64,000 bases of DNA. It comes from Desmonostoc muscorum LEGE 12446. Its GTDB lineage: Bacteria; Cyanobacteriota; Cyanobacteriia; Cyanobacteriales; Nostocaceae. The position numbers were made by a program, and so were the translations under genes. The notes under the pieces were generated by a model. The model was not told where the DNA came from. It did not search any database and worked only from the letters and a program-made list of their open reading frames with translations. The stretch lies in contig NZ_JADEXS020000001.1 in NCBI RefSeq assembly GCF_015207005.2, positions 5,975,001-6,039,000 on the forward strand, written 5' to 3'. Below, in pieces: positions 47,099 to 56,968 of the stretch; position 1 is the stretch's first letter; each line of letters begins with the position of its first letter.

Positions 47099-50000
47099 CT
47101 ATGATTGCAGTTCTTGATGCCGTTTTGGTTTAATAAAACGCTCTGTCGTCTCCTTAATCACAATATACAAAATTGGCACTATAAACAAACTCAAAAAAGT
47201 AGCAATTAACATGCCGCCAAACACTGCGGTTCCCAAAGATTGACGACTACCTGCTCCTGCACCTGTAGCGACAACCAAGGGGTAAATCCCTAAAAGAGTA
47301 GAAAAGCCAGTCATCAAAATTGGGCGTAAACGCTCTTGTGAAGCTTCAATTACGGCTTTGGTAATGGAAAGCCCTTGCTCTCGTAATTGGTTAGCAAATT
47401 CCACAATCAAGATACCATTCTTACTAGCCAAACCAATTAACATTAGTAGACCAATTTGACAGTAAACATCATTAGAAAAACCTCGCAACGATTGAGCTAT
47501 CAGCGCTCCAAAAATAGCTAAGGGAACTGACAACAGAATGATAAAAGGGTCAATGTAGTTTTCGTATTGAGCAGCTAGTACCAAAAATACAAATACCAAT
47601 CCTAATCCAAAAATCAGAGGCGCTAAGCTGCCAGAATCAATTTCTTCTAATGCAGTTCCTGACCACTCGTAACTAAAATCTGCTGGTAAAACTGCTTTAG
47701 CAACTTGTTCCATTGCCTTAATAGCGTCTCCAGAACTAGAGCCGGGAGCTGCGGCACCATTAATTTCAATTGAGCGGAACAGATTATAGTGATTTATCGT
47801 TTGCGCTCCCACAGTTGGCGTCACTTTGACTAAGTTACTCAAAGGAATCATTTGATTTTTTTGGGAACGAACGTAGAGTTTCCCAATATCTTTGGGATTA
47901 GAACGAAACTGTTGATCTGCTTGGATATAAACGCGATAACTGCGCTGCTGAAGATTGAAATCATTCACATATTGTGAACCCAAAGCAGTTTGTAAAGTAC
48001 TGAAGACATCATCTATAGAAACTTGCAGTGCTTTGGCTTTATTGCGGTCTACTTCCACAACTAATTGTGGTGTATCTGCGGCAAAGGTACTGAATACAGC
48101 TTGTAATCCTGGTGTTTGATTGGCGCGACCAAGTAATTGCCCCATCGACTGCACCAAATTTTCTAAGCCAGTATTACCTCTGCGGTCTTGTAGCTGAAAG
48201 ACGAAGCCGCCAAAGTTGCCTAAACCCTGAATTGGTGGTGGATTTACCGCAAATATCCTGGCTTCTGGGATGGATGACAATTTACCCTGCAATTTGCCAA
48301 TTATCGCCTGTACTGATTGATCGGGTTTTGAGCGCTCGTCCCAAGATTTTAAGGTTGTAAATATGATACCGCTGTTAGCGGTGCTACCACTAAAACCAAA
48401 TCCGCCGATCGCAAAAGTCCCCAGCACTTCAGGAATTTTTAGGATTTCTTTTTCTACTTCGGCAATCACATCGCTGGTATATTGCAGCGAAACGCCTTGG
48501 GGTCCTTGGATAATTGTGATGAAATAGCCTTCGTCTTCATCTGGAAGAAAGGCTGTCGGTACTGTGGTGTACAGCCAAGCAGTCATCCCCAAGGAGACGA
48601 TAAACAACCCAATGATGACGCTTTTGAAGCGGGTGAGAAAATTCAGCGATCGCTTATAGTTATACTGCGCCCAGTCGAGAAACCGATTAATCTGGTCAAA
48701 AATCCAACCCAGCCAGCCTGAAGTTCTTTGTCCTTGACGCAGCAGGACCCCACACAAAGAAGGTGTCAAAGTCAAAGCCAAAAAAGTCGAAATCGCAATG
48801 GAAAAGGCAATGGTCAGAGCAAATTGCTGATAAAGTGCGCCTGTAGTTCCTGGGAAGAAGGCCACTGGTATAAACACCGCCATCAACACCAGTGAAGTTG
48901 CAATCACCGCCCCAAGCAGTTCCGCCATTGATTCGCTAGCGGCTCGGCGAGGACTTATACCTTTATCCTTAATAAAGCGGCTAATTTGCTCCACTATCAC
49001 GATCGCATCGTCTACCACCATCCCAGATCCTAAAGTCAGACCAAACAAAGTCAAACTATTAATGGAAAAGTTAAAAACTTTGACGAATACAAATGTCCCA
49101 ATTAAGGAAAGTGGAATTGTCAACGCTGGAATTAAGGTAGTTCGCCAGTCTTGCAAAAACACAAAAATTACAAGTACAACCAGCACCACTGATTCAATCA
49201 GAGTCTTGACCACTTCTGCCATCGATTCTTCGACAAACATCGTGGTGTCAAAAGCTACCTGATATTTCATTCCTGGGGGAAAACTCGGAGCCAATCGTGC
49301 AATTTCGTCTTTGACTCCCTTGGCTACATCCAAGGCATTACTACCAGGAACCTGATAAATCCCTAAACCGATCGCATCTTTGCCACGAAATCGCAGAAAT
49401 GTATTGTAATTTTCTGCACCTAGTTCTGCTCTGCCGACATCTTTGAGCTTAACTAATGTGCCATCATCTTCTGTTCTCAGGACAATTTCGCCAAATTCTC
49501 CTGGTTCTGTTAATCGGCTGGAAGCACGCACATCAAGTTGATATCTTTGTCCTTCAGGAGCCGGTTCTTGTCCAATTCTTCCTGCACCCACTTGAAGGTT
49601 TTGTTCCGATAAGGCATTTGCCACATCCTGAGTTGTTAATCCCCGACTAGCAAGCCGACTCGGATCTAACCACAAGCGCATGGCGTAGCGGCGTTCGCCA
49701 AAAACTTGGGCATTACTGACACCTTTGACTCTTTTTAAGGCATCTGCTAAGTAAAGGTCAGCATAGTTGCTTAAGAATATATTGTCGTATTCATTATTTT
49801 CCGCGAATAAACCAATTGCTAAGAGAATGTTGCTAGACTCTTTTGATACTCGCACTCCCGTGCGTTGCACCGACTCTGGTAATTGCGGTTGGGCAATAGA
49901 AACACGATTTTGCACATCCACCGCCGCAATATCTTTATTCCGCGATGAATCAAAGGTGGCTGTAATGGTACTGGTGCCATCATTACTGCTGCTGGATGTG

Positions 50001-50236
50001 AGATATCTCAGTCCCTCAACCCCGTTGATTTGCCTTTCTAAGATATTGGTAACACCGCTTTCTACAACTTCAGCACTAGCTCCGCTGTAGTTGGAAGTGA
50101 CACTGATTTGAGTGGGACTAATTTCTGGGAACCTGGCGATCGGGAGTGTTGCAATACTGATTAATCCTATTAAAAGGATAAGAATGGCGCAGACCGATGC
50201 AAAGATTGGCCGCTTAATAAAAAAGTCAACAAACAT
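47099..50236 (-). CDS. RND efflux pump inner-membrane protein (HAE1/AcrB type)
   Basis: 1045 residues, the normal length. It opens MFVDFFIKRPIFASVCAILI, the usual first membrane helix of HAE1 pumps; the proton-relay aspartates are in VVDDAIVIVEQ of TM4, and the second half repeats the fold ending near the last helices FGGMLIATFLSLFIVPILYIV. It exports hydrophobic drugs or metabolites with proton antiport. The membrane-fusion gene follows upstream on the same strand, separated by a STRR array. Confidence 0.92.
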   Translation of the reverse strand: MFVDFFIKRPIFASVCAILILLIGLISIATLPIARFPEISPTQISVTSNYSGASAEVVESGVTNILERQINGVEGLRYLTSSSSNDGTSTITATFDSSRNKDIAAVDVQNRVSIAQPQLPESVQRTGVRVSKESSNILLAIGLFAENNEYDNIFLSNYADLYLADALKRVKGVSNAQVFGERRYAMRLWLDPSRLASRGLTTQDVANALSEQNLQVGAGRIGQEPAPEGQRYQLDVRASSRLTEPGEFGEIVLRTEDDGTLVKLKDVGRAELGAENYNTFLRFRGKDAIGLGIYQVPGSNALDVAKGVKDEIARLAPSFPPGMKYQVAFDTTMFVEESMAEVVKTLIESVVLVVLVIFVFLQDWRTTLIPALTIPLSLIGTFVFVKVFNFSINSLTLFGLTLGSGMVVDDAIVIVEQISRFIKDKGISPRRAASESMAELLGAVIATSLVLMAVFIPVAFFPGTTGALYQQFALTIAFSIAISTFLALTLTPSLCGVLLRQGQRTSGWLGWIFDQINRFLDWAQYNYKRSLNFLTRFKSVIIGLFIVSLGMTAWLYTTVPTAFLPDEDEGYFITIIQGPQGVSLQYTSDVIAEVEKEILKIPEVLGTFAIGGFGFSGSTANSGIIFTTLKSWDERSKPDQSVQAIIGKLQGKLSSIPEARIFAVNPPPIQGLGNFGGFVFQLQDRRGNTGLENLVQSMGQLLGRANQTPGLQAVFSTFAADTPQLVVEVDRNKAKALQVSIDDVFSTLQTALGSQYVNDFNLQQRSYRVYIQADQQFRSNPKDIGKLYVRSQKNQMIPLSNLVKVTPTVGAQTINHYNLFRSIEINGAAAPGSSSGDAIKAMEQVAKAVLPADFSYEWSGTALEEIDSGSLAPLIFGLGLVFVFLVLAAQYENYIDPFIILLSVPLAIFGALIAQSLRGFSNDVYCQIGLLMLIGLASKNGILIVEFANQLREQGLSITKAVIEASQERLRPILMTGFSTLLGIYPLVVATGAGAGSRQSLGTAVFGGMLIATFLSLFIVPILYIVIKETTERFIKPKRHQELQS

Positions 50237-50249
50237 AGTTTAGAAAATG

Positions 50250-50412
50250 GGCATTGGGTATTTGGCATTGGGCATGGGGCATTGGGCATTGGGCGTGGGA
50301 AGAAGCAGGGGGGCAGGGGGCGGGGGGCAGAGGGGAAGATTTTCTCCCCTGCTCCTCATCTCCCTCATCTCCCTCATCCCTCTCATCCCCCTCATCTCCC
50401 CCACTCCCCTCT
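50250..50412. repeat. STRR-type array between RND and MFP genes
   Basis: The left arm has GGGCATTGGGCATGGGGCATT units, the right arm CTCATCTCCCTCATCTCC and CCCCACTCCCC. It ends about 5 bp before the MFP stop codon (minus strand). The array separates two genes of one operon, so it may adjust their relative expression. Confidence 0.85.
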
Positions 50413-50416
50413 TGTC

Positions 50417-52003
50417 CTAAAAATTCCGACTACCGACTGTTTCAGGTGCAGGAGTGATGGGGGCGCCATTGGTGAGGTTGAGAATACCTGAAACAACAAT
50501 TTTGTCGCCAGGTTTTAGTCCTTCCATAACTTGATAATTATTGCCCTCAATAACTCCCAACTTCACGGGCTTTTGCTGAGCCACCAATTTTGGCGCTCCG
50601 GGTTTCGAGTTTTCTGCTGGCGCTTCAGCCACAAAGACAAATGTCTCGCCACCCAGGCGAGATACTGCTGTCACTGGAATTAAAATTCCTGGGCGTTCCT
50701 CCCAGATTACTTTGGTTTGTACTGACTGGCGATTAAGCAGTTGTCTTCTAGAATTGCCAAAGTTGGCTTTAGCCAAAACTGTTTGGGAATCTAAACTGGC
50801 ATCTGGGGAGATGAAACTGACTTTACCTGTGGCTATGGCTTTGCCTTGGGTATCGAGCATTTGCACGGGTAATCCCAAACGCAACTTTTTGGCTTCTTCT
50901 ACGGGAACGGCAATATTCAGTTCTAATGAATCATTCCTAGTTAGTGTAGTGAGCTGATCTGCTTTTTCTACGTAATCTCCGACTTTTGTGGGAATATCAC
51001 CAACAATGCCAGTAAAAGGAGCTAGGACTTTTGTGTATTGCAGTTGGATTTGGGCAGCTTGGACTTGACCGGCTGCTTGAGTGACTTGCGATCGCGCTTG
51101 GGCAATTTCTTCTGGGCGAGAACCATTTTCCAGTTGTCTTAAGTTCTGTTGCTGTTGTTCTACAGCAGCAGCTAGCTCATTGATACTAGAATTTCTGCTC
51201 TTTTTGAGTTGGTCTAAACGCTTCTGGGCTACTACAAGGGCAGCTTCAGCACTTTGCTGTTCTTTGAGATATCCATCTAAAGTATCTTGGGAAACAGCGC
51301 CCTCTTTTCTCAATTGGTCGTATCGCTTAGCTCGTGATTGGGCTAGTTCTAGATCTGATTTAGCTGAATCAATTTGAGCCTCAGCCTGAGCAATTTCTTC
51401 TGGTTGCGCTCCTGCTTGGGCATCTTTGAGACGAGCTTGGGCTTGGGCTAACTGCGCTCTGGCTTGGGCAACTTCTTCAGAGCGCGTACCTGCTTTCAGT
51501 TCAGCAAGACGCGCCTGGGCTTGTTGGAGTGCGCCTCTAGCTTGTAATAACTGGGCTTGGGCATTATCGCTTTCCAAGGTCAGAATAACTTGCCCTTGTT
51601 GCACTCGGTTGCCCTCTTTGATGAAAATTTGGGTAATTCGTCCTTCAATTTGTGGCTTAATCATTACCGAGCGTGGAGCTTCTAAGGAGCCAAGAAACTG
51701 GGAACTTTGTTGCGTAGTTTCTGTCTCTACAGTTGCTAGCTTTACGGGAATCGCCATAGGTTGACGAGCAGCCGCCTGATTACCCGATGCTCCATTGCTA
51801 GCACTGCTAGTTTGCCACCAGCGCCAACCAAAACCAACACCTGCTATGAATAGAATAATTCCCAACAGCAGAGGCCAACGTCGCTTTCGAGGTGGCTTGG
51901 GCGATCGCTCTGGCAACGATCCGGACTCTTGACTGGAATCATTAACAGTAGGCTGTTCTATTTCAACAGGAAAGGAAGATTCAGGGAACTCAGAATGGGA
52001 CAT
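50417..52003 (-). CDS. RND periplasmic adaptor (membrane fusion protein, HlyD type)
   Basis: 528 residues. A cytoplasmic Pro-rich tail and one membrane helix (WPLLLGIILFIAGVGFGW, about 43-61) are followed by a lipoyl half (IKPQIEGRITQIFIKEGNRV), a long coiled-coil hairpin (about 150-310; repeated EEIAQARAQLAQAQ-like stretches) and then the second lipoyl/barrel part (APFTGIVGDIPTKVGDYV). The length and hairpin repeats exceed those of AcrA. It links the RND pump to an outer-membrane channel. No outer-membrane factor gene is next to it. Confidence 0.9.
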   Translation of the reverse strand: MSHSEFPESSFPVEIEQPTVNDSSQESGSLPERSPKPPRKRRWPLLLGIILFIAGVGFGWRWWQTSSASNGASGNQAAARQPMAIPVKLATVETETTQQSSQFLGSLEAPRSVMIKPQIEGRITQIFIKEGNRVQQGQVILTLESDNAQAQLLQARGALQQAQARLAELKAGTRSEEVAQARAQLAQAQARLKDAQAGAQPEEIAQAEAQIDSAKSDLELAQSRAKRYDQLRKEGAVSQDTLDGYLKEQQSAEAALVVAQKRLDQLKKSRNSSINELAAAVEQQQQNLRQLENGSRPEEIAQARSQVTQAAGQVQAAQIQLQYTKVLAPFTGIVGDIPTKVGDYVEKADQLTTLTRNDSLELNIAVPVEEAKKLRLGLPVQMLDTQGKAIATGKVSFISPDASLDSQTVLAKANFGNSRRQLLNRQSVQTKVIWEERPGILIPVTAVSRLGGETFVFVAEAPAENSKPGAPKLVAQQKPVKLGVIEGNNYQVMEGLKPGDKIVVSGILNLTNGAPITPAPETVGSRNF

Positions 52004-52061
52004 TTTCGTTTTCTCGTCTTGTGGATTTAGACTTGAGCAATCTTACTTACGTCAACGAAGA

Positions 52062-52168
52062 GGAGGGTATTGGGAGTGTGGGAGGTGTAGGAGGTGTGGG
52101 AAGCATAAATTCTCTTTCTCCCCACACTCCCCACACTCCCCCATCTCCCTCATCTCCCTCATCTCCCC
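52062..52168. repeat. STRR-type array upstream of the MFP gene
   Basis: GGGAGTGTGGGAGGTGTAGG-type units (52070-52105) are followed by the complementary CCCCACACTCCC and CTCATCTCCC units (52119-52165). Confidence 0.8.
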
Positions 52169-52648
52169 TGTACTCGATCTCTGCTTCTGGGGCAAAGCAA
52201 CATATCCGCAAAATCATGCAAAGATGGTTTCAAATCAATATCTGAGCGCACTGTAATCTTCTCCTCACCCTTGTTTTAGTACACAACCAGCTGTTCAACC
52301 AGCAATTTCTCAGTCTCGTATCAAGTCGGACGTGCAACCTGATGCTAGGTTTTTCATTAGTGTTTGCAAGCGCTTGCTTGCATATGTGTGTAAGTATTAG
52401 GTTGCATTATAACTACATAGTAAAGAAGATTGGTGATGCTAAAAATGAGTTTACCGCTCTTAAGTATTACTGAATATTGGTCTCAAGGAAGAAAAGGGTA
52501 GCGATCGCTAAATTAATTCAGACCTACTAACCAAGATTGGGAGTTCCATTGATTTATCCTCACCAAGAAAGAAACACAATCAGTGTTTTTTATAGTGTTA
52601 TTGATCTAGAATCGTCTTTCTAATCGATTTCAACTTCCTACACTTAGG
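52169..52648. other. Intergenic, candidate RNA region
   Basis: This 480-bp stretch carries no convincing protein frame. It holds a short palindrome GCAAGCGCTTGC (52366-52377) and a TATAAC -10-like hexamer near 52415. It leads to an isolated terminator at 52649. See the findings for the sRNA idea. Confidence 0.35.
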
Positions 52649-52672
52649 TCACCCGATCGGGTGATTTATTTT
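52649..52672 (+). terminator. Orphan intrinsic terminator
   Basis: TCACCCGATCGGGTGA is a perfect palindrome followed on the plus strand by TTTATTTTTT. No plus-strand gene ends here; the MFP gene upstream is on the other strand. Confidence 0.6.
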
Positions 52673-52689
52673 TTCCTCATTGGGGCTTT

Positions 52690-52822
52690 GTCTGTCGAGT
52701 GGGGAGTGTGGGGAGATGGGGGAGTGTGGGGAGTGTGGGGAGATGGGGGAGTGTGGGGAGTGTGGGGAGAAAGAGAAGTTATACTTCCCACACCTCCCAC
52801 ACCTCCCCCTCCTCCCACACTC
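52690..52822. repeat. STRR-type array at the end of the glycosyltransferase gene
   Basis: Units such as GGGGAGTGTGGGGAGATGG repeat from 52698, then complementary CCCACACCTCCC units end near 52822, 10 bp before the stop codon of the minus-strand gene. Confidence 0.85.
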
Positions 52823-52832
52823 TCCATACCCT

Positions 52833-54122
52833 TCAACCATCCACAACAGATTTCTTGGAATGCAATTTTGGTAAAATCCCCCCGATTGATTGTTGATTGG
52901 TAACAATCTGAGATAACAGCCACTCATAGCGATCAAGTGCTTGCTCTAAGGAATAGTTTGCTTCGGCGAACTGTCTACCTGTGTGACCTAGCTTTGCTGC
53001 TAGAGTCGGATTGGTATATAAATCTTTTACTGCATCTGCTAAAGCATGGGGTGATTCTGGCTCCACAATGATGCCACCACCACTAAGTGCGATCGCTCTA
53101 GCAGCAGTACCACTGGCCGGAACTGAACCCACAATCGGGCGACCACTCGCCAGCAGGAGTGGTATTTTTGAAGGCATATTGAACGAAATAACATTGTGTT
53201 TTTGTACAATCAGCCCCACATCTGATGCTGCTAGCATTTCTGGTAATTCTTCTCGCGGCTGCAAAGGTAGCAGCAAGACATTATCCGCTCCATTTAATAG
53301 ACAATATTCTTGCAACCTTTGCAACGCTCTTGATTCACCAACAATCACAAAAACAATATCTTTAATCTGACGCAAGCAAGCTGCTCCTTGTATAACTGTC
53401 TCTAAACCTTGTGTGAGCGCAATGTTTCCGGAATAAAGTACTACAAATTTCCCATCTAGTTGATGTCTAGATATCCAGGAGTTATTATTTTTTGATAAAG
53501 GGCGAATGAAATTTATATTCACCCAATTGGGAATACAAACAATTTTATTAACAGGTACTCCCTTATTCACTAAATTCTCAGTAAACCCATCGGCAATGAC
53601 GCTAATTGTGTGTGCAGTCCGATATGCAAATTTCTCTAAGGCTGCAAGAATTCGGATCATCCACTTGTTTTTCAGTAGCCCAATACGCACGGCAGCTTCT
53701 GGTAAAATATCTTGCACATTCAGAACTAGTGGGCAATTGTATAAACAACTAAGTATTGTTGCTGGTAAAATACCTAGTAGAGGCGGAACTGTTAAAATAA
53801 TCGCATCTGGACGTTCCCCTTTAAAAGCTTGCGGTAAGCTGGTGAAAACAAAACTCAACTCCAATAACAGCCGATCTACGATATTGGGTTTAGACTTAAT
53901 TCGTACGTAACTTCGTTGGATTGTGACGCCGTTTTTTTGTTCAGTAACGTACCACTTACCCCGATATTCATCGTAAATCTGGCGCTCAGGATAGTTGGGC
54001 ATTGCAGTGATCACTCGCACTTCATGACCTCGCTTTACTAGTCCTTCTGCCAATTCGGTCATTAAGGGAGCAATTCCAATCGGCTCTGGATAATAGTTGT
54101 AGGAATAGATCAGAATGTGCAT
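52833..54122 (-). CDS. Glycosyltransferase family 4, WcaI-like
   Basis: 429 residues. The N-terminal YNYYPEPIGIAPLMTELAEGL loop and the C-terminal GT-B half (VVLYSGNIALTQGLETVI, later VGLIVQKHNVISFNMPSKIPLLLASGRPIVG) match GT4 enzymes close to the colanic acid transferase WcaI. It transfers a sugar from a nucleotide sugar during exopolysaccharide synthesis, in the cytoplasm or at the inner face. No other polysaccharide genes are beside it. The C-terminal tail SIGGILPKLHSKKSVVDG leads toward the STRR array. Confidence 0.88.
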   Translation of the reverse strand: MHILIYSYNYYPEPIGIAPLMTELAEGLVKRGHEVRVITAMPNYPERQIYDEYRGKWYVTEQKNGVTIQRSYVRIKSKPNIVDRLLLELSFVFTSLPQAFKGERPDAIILTVPPLLGILPATILSCLYNCPLVLNVQDILPEAAVRIGLLKNKWMIRILAALEKFAYRTAHTISVIADGFTENLVNKGVPVNKIVCIPNWVNINFIRPLSKNNNSWISRHQLDGKFVVLYSGNIALTQGLETVIQGAACLRQIKDIVFVIVGESRALQRLQEYCLLNGADNVLLLPLQPREELPEMLAASDVGLIVQKHNVISFNMPSKIPLLLASGRPIVGSVPASGTAARAIALSGGGIIVEPESPHALADAVKDLYTNPTLAAKLGHTGRQFAEANYSLEQALDRYEWLLSQIVTNQQSIGGILPKLHSKKSVVDG

Positions 54123-54556
54123 GAGCTATTTGTGAAGTTTGTAAAGACAGCCACAGATGAGTGGATTGATTGCTAATTCCAGTAGGGGCTGCTACTTTGT
54201 ATTATTTAATTTAGGTTGTGAACAGGTTATGATTTTTTTAAATCATAATTGCAATCAATACTCTTAATAAATTTTCTATGTGGATTTTAACAGTTATTAG
54301 TTATCAATTATTAGTTTTTTGGCTTGGATAAAGTCTCTCCAGCAGACACTAAAAAGTTACGATTATTCATTAATAAATGTTTACTGTTAACTGAATTTAA
54401 GTCACTGTCTATACGCATGATAACCGTTTATTCATCTAAAAGGGAATTTAATGCTTAATTTTACACTTAGGGGATTGTAGCATTATATTTAATCTCGTGT
54501 ATGAAGCCTACATTCCGCCTTTTAAACTGGCACATGAAGTATTTTTAACCAAGTCA
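54123..54556. other. Intergenic, nothing recognised
   Basis: 434 bp of AT-rich DNA between two minus-strand units; no palindromic repeat, RNA-like hairpin or open frame was seen. It contains the promoter of the glycosyltransferase gene. Confidence 0.5.
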
Positions 54557-54892
54557 TCAGTATTGCATTCTTTGGGAAGCATCCAATTTTTTCAGTAGTT
54601 TAAAGGCACTAACTTTAACACTGGTTTCTTGACTAGTTTCGTGTTTGAAGCTGTTACCAAAGAAAAAACTGCCATACTTTGCAGCATCACTTTGGTAGTT
54701 AAACTTGAAATCAACACCTTGAGCTAGGTTCTTAGCATTAGCAGAGATGCCTCCGGTTTTTGTTAGTCTACACAAAGCTAAAAGAGTCTTGATTGCTGTG
54801 TTAGAGGCGATTTTAGCAAAAACTTTTGATTGCGTAGGCGTGCGTAGCCCACCGCACGTATCGCCCCAATATTCACGTAAGTATTGTAGCAA
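54557..54892 (-). pseudogene. Decayed copy of the 205-residue PEP-CTERM gene
   Basis: The translation VFAKIASNTA...NLAQGVDFKFNYQSDAAKYGSFFFGN matches FAKIAATTA...NPAQAIDFNFKWLGDAGYSAIGSF of the good copies at 55030 and 56351. The N-terminal signal is damaged, and the frame ends after about 45 residues of the mature part, so the C-terminal sorting signal is missing. Similarity is modest and I would not rule out chance for parts of it. Confidence 0.4.
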
Positions 54893-55029
54893 TGCCTGGT
54901 TTTTGCTAGCCTACGCAAACTAGCTGATAAGGCTCAATGATAGATTCATTGGTTCACTGAACTATTGGAGTTAGAATAGAAATTCATTAAACTAACATTT
55001 GGCAACCTCGAACTAGGATGCTCTACTTT

Positions 55030-55620
55030 CTAGCAAGAGGCTTGCTTTTTCTTCAGAGTTGAACCTACGCCTAACATGGCAAATGCCAGTAAAACCAGGA
55101 TGGAAGCAGGTTCAGGAACTTTGGATACCTGAATAGAACCAGAATTGTCATCTAGTGTTATTGATGTTCCCTGTTGGTTGACATCCTGACGTAATCGTAA
55201 AGATTCGCCAACGGTTCCAGAAAAGAAGTTTTCTCCGATTACACCTGTTCCTCCTCCTATATTTAGGGGACCAAACAATGTATGAGTGGAAATATCAAAG
55301 TTGAAATTGAAGAAGGTAGATTGGGACACCCCACCACTAACTGTGTTATAAGTTCCCAGAAGGTTTTGAGATGGGTCTAAGAAAGAGACACTCAAGGATT
55401 GTAAAGAGTTGGTTGCTCCACTACCAGTTTCTGTAATAATGATAGGCGCTGTAGTTTCGTCGTAGCTAAATGAACCTATTGCTGAATAACCAGCATCACC
55501 TAGCCATTTAAAGTTGAAATCAATAGCTTGAGCTGGATTGTTAGCACCAGCAGCGATCGCAACACTTAGAGCTGCGCTGGTTGCTGTGGTAGCAGCGATT
55601 TTGGCGAAAATATTTTTCAT
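55030..55620 (-). CDS. PEP-CTERM exported protein, second family, copy 1
   Basis: 196 residues from the ATG at 55620 (MKNIFAKIAATTATSAALSV); two in-frame ATGs upstream (55647 and 55626) are possible but would put MAINFRV before the signal peptide. A signal peptide is cut near AQA, then a beta-rich domain follows (DFNFKWLGDAGYSAIGSFSYDE), and the C-terminus is VPEPASILVLLAFAMLGVGS with KKKQASC: a standard PEP-CTERM sorting signal. It has a near-identical neighbour at 56351. Exosortase processes such proteins, often for the cell surface or biofilm matrix. Confidence 0.82.
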   Translation of the reverse strand: MKNIFAKIAATTATSAALSVAIAAGANNPAQAIDFNFKWLGDAGYSAIGSFSYDETTAPIIITETGSGATNSLQSLSVSFLDPSQNLLGTYNTVSGGVSQSTFFNFNFDISTHTLFGPLNIGGGTGVIGENFFSGTVGESLRLRQDVNQQGTSITLDDNSGSIQVSKVPEPASILVLLAFAMLGVGSTLKKKQASC

Positions 55621-55915
55621 GGTCATAACTCTAAAATTAATTGCCATGATGCAAATATCAATACATCAGTCTTTCTTAACTTTACGATAGAAATATGTAT
55701 AGGTAAATACAGCATAAAAATACGGTGTTAAATTTAATAAATCAATGAAGATAAACATTTATATTGTGAAGTTTTGGAGAAAATGCCAAATCTATCTAAC
55801 AAACCCAAGCTCAACTTTTTGAACTTCGTATGACTAGAAGCCACGCGATCGCGACTCGCGGACTTGCTAGAGTTTTGATTCTGATTTCTGGATTCTGAAT
55901 TCTTCTTCAACAATG

Positions 55916-56110
55916 TTAGGACTTACGCATTGACAAGAAAGACAAAATATGAATCATTTGAAAAACCCCACATCCGTCGTAGGGGCACAGCATTGCTGTG
56001 CCCCTACAGTGTAGGTCTATTTCCCATCAAAAAATGATTAGTAAAAACTTGAAACTACGTATTTATGTTGACGCACAAGATGATTCTTTTGTACAGTGCG
56101 TAAGTTCTAA
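55916..56110. mobile_element. 195-bp MITE-like element with TTAGGACTTACGCA ends
   Basis: TTAGGACTTACGCATTG (55916-55932) and CAGTGCGTAAGTTCTAA (56094-56110) are inverted with 15 of 17 matches. A GTAGGGGC-type palindrome is nested inside (55979-56007). Half of a related element, in reverse, lies near 63345-63420. Confidence 0.7.
55979..56007. repeat. Palindromic repeat, GTAGGGGC core family
   Basis: GTAGGGGCACAGCA pairs with TGCTGTGCCCCTAC around one central base. Confidence 0.85.
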
Positions 56111-56260
56111 ATGTGAAATTTTTCCCGGAAGCTCCCCCCAACCCATACCTGTCGCTCTTACGTGGAAACCCAAAACACCGCGATCGCTCCCCTTCAAAAG
56201 GCTTGCTCTAATTCCCTTTTTTTTAAGGCTACGGTGCTGTAGACAAGTCGAGAAAAGGTC

Positions 56261-56300
56261 TATTTCCTCGTTCCCATGTCTACATGGGAACGAGGAAATA
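56261..56300. repeat. Perfect 18-bp hairpin
   Basis: TATTTCCTCGTTCCCATG (56261-56278) pairs fully with CATGGGAACGAGGAAATA (56283-56300) around TCTA. It lies 50 bp after the stop codon of the second PEP-CTERM copy (minus strand) and may end that transcript. Confidence 0.7.
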
Positions 56301-56350
56301 AGGATTCATTAAACTAAACTTGGCAACCTCGAACTAGGATGCCCTACTTT

Positions 56351-56941
56351 CTAACAAGAGGCTTGCTTTTTCTTCAGAGTTGTACCTACGCCCAACATGC
56401 CAAATGCTAGTAAACCCAACATAGAAGCAGGTTCAGGAACTTTGGTTACGTCAATAGAACCAGAATTTTGATCTAATGTTCTAAATTGTGATATTTGATC
56501 GATATCCTGACGTAAGAACAAAGAGTCGCCAACGGTTCCCTGGAAATAATATTCTCCGATTATACCCGTTCCTCCTGCTACATCAAAGCGCCCAAACAAT
56601 TTCTGAGTGGAACTATCAAAGTTGAAAGAGAAGAAATCAGATTCTGACACACCACCACTAACGGTGTTGTAAGTTCCCAGAAGGTTTTGAGACGGGTCTA
56701 AGAAAGAGACGCTCAAGGATTCTAAAAAGTCGGTGGCTCCACCACCACTTTCTGTAATAATCGTAGGTGCTGTAGTTTCGTCGTAGCTAAATGAACCTAC
56801 TGCTGAATAACCAGCATTACCTAGCCATTTAAAGTTGAAATCAATAGCTTGAGCTGGGTCGTTAGCACCAGCAGCGATCGCAACACTGAGAGCCGCGCTG
56901 GTTGCTGTGGTAGCAGCAATTTTGGCGAAAATATTTTTCAT
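56351..56941 (-). CDS. PEP-CTERM exported protein, second family, copy 2
   Basis: 196 residues from the ATG at 56941 (MKNIFAKIAATTATSAALSV), with the same two upstream ATG alternatives as copy 1. Signal peptide, beta-rich body and VPEPASMLGLLAFGMLGVG sorting signal with a KKKQASC tail are all intact. The duplicated unit is offset by 1,321 bp and includes about 100 bp upstream of the start and some 25 bp after the stop. Most differences lie in the middle of the mature domain (for example QISQFRTLDQNSGS against QQGTSITLDDNSGS), so the copies are diverging in the exposed part. Confidence 0.82.
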   Translation of the reverse strand: MKNIFAKIAATTATSAALSVAIAAGANDPAQAIDFNFKWLGNAGYSAVGSFSYDETTAPTIITESGGGATDFLESLSVSFLDPSQNLLGTYNTVSGGVSESDFFSFNFDSSTQKLFGRFDVAGGTGIIGEYYFQGTVGDSLFLRQDIDQISQFRTLDQNSGSIDVTKVPEPASMLGLLAFGMLGVGTTLKKKQASC

Positions 56942-56968
56942 GGTCATAACTCCAAAATTAATTGCCAT

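Larger units (their letters stand above)
55648..56350. other. Intergenic with 195-bp element and strong hairpin
   Basis: 703 bp between the two PEP-CTERM copies. Next to the copy 1 start is its promoter region, duplicated before copy 2 (CAATGAAGATAAACATTTAT at 55745 and 57064). The rest holds the element at 55916-56110 and the hairpin at 56261-56300. No gene is supported. Confidence 0.6.

Noticed and set aside
55998..56312. Plus-strand frame of 104 codons between PEP-CTERM copies
   Set aside because: It runs from the palindrome core through the MITE-like element and the 18-bp hairpin.
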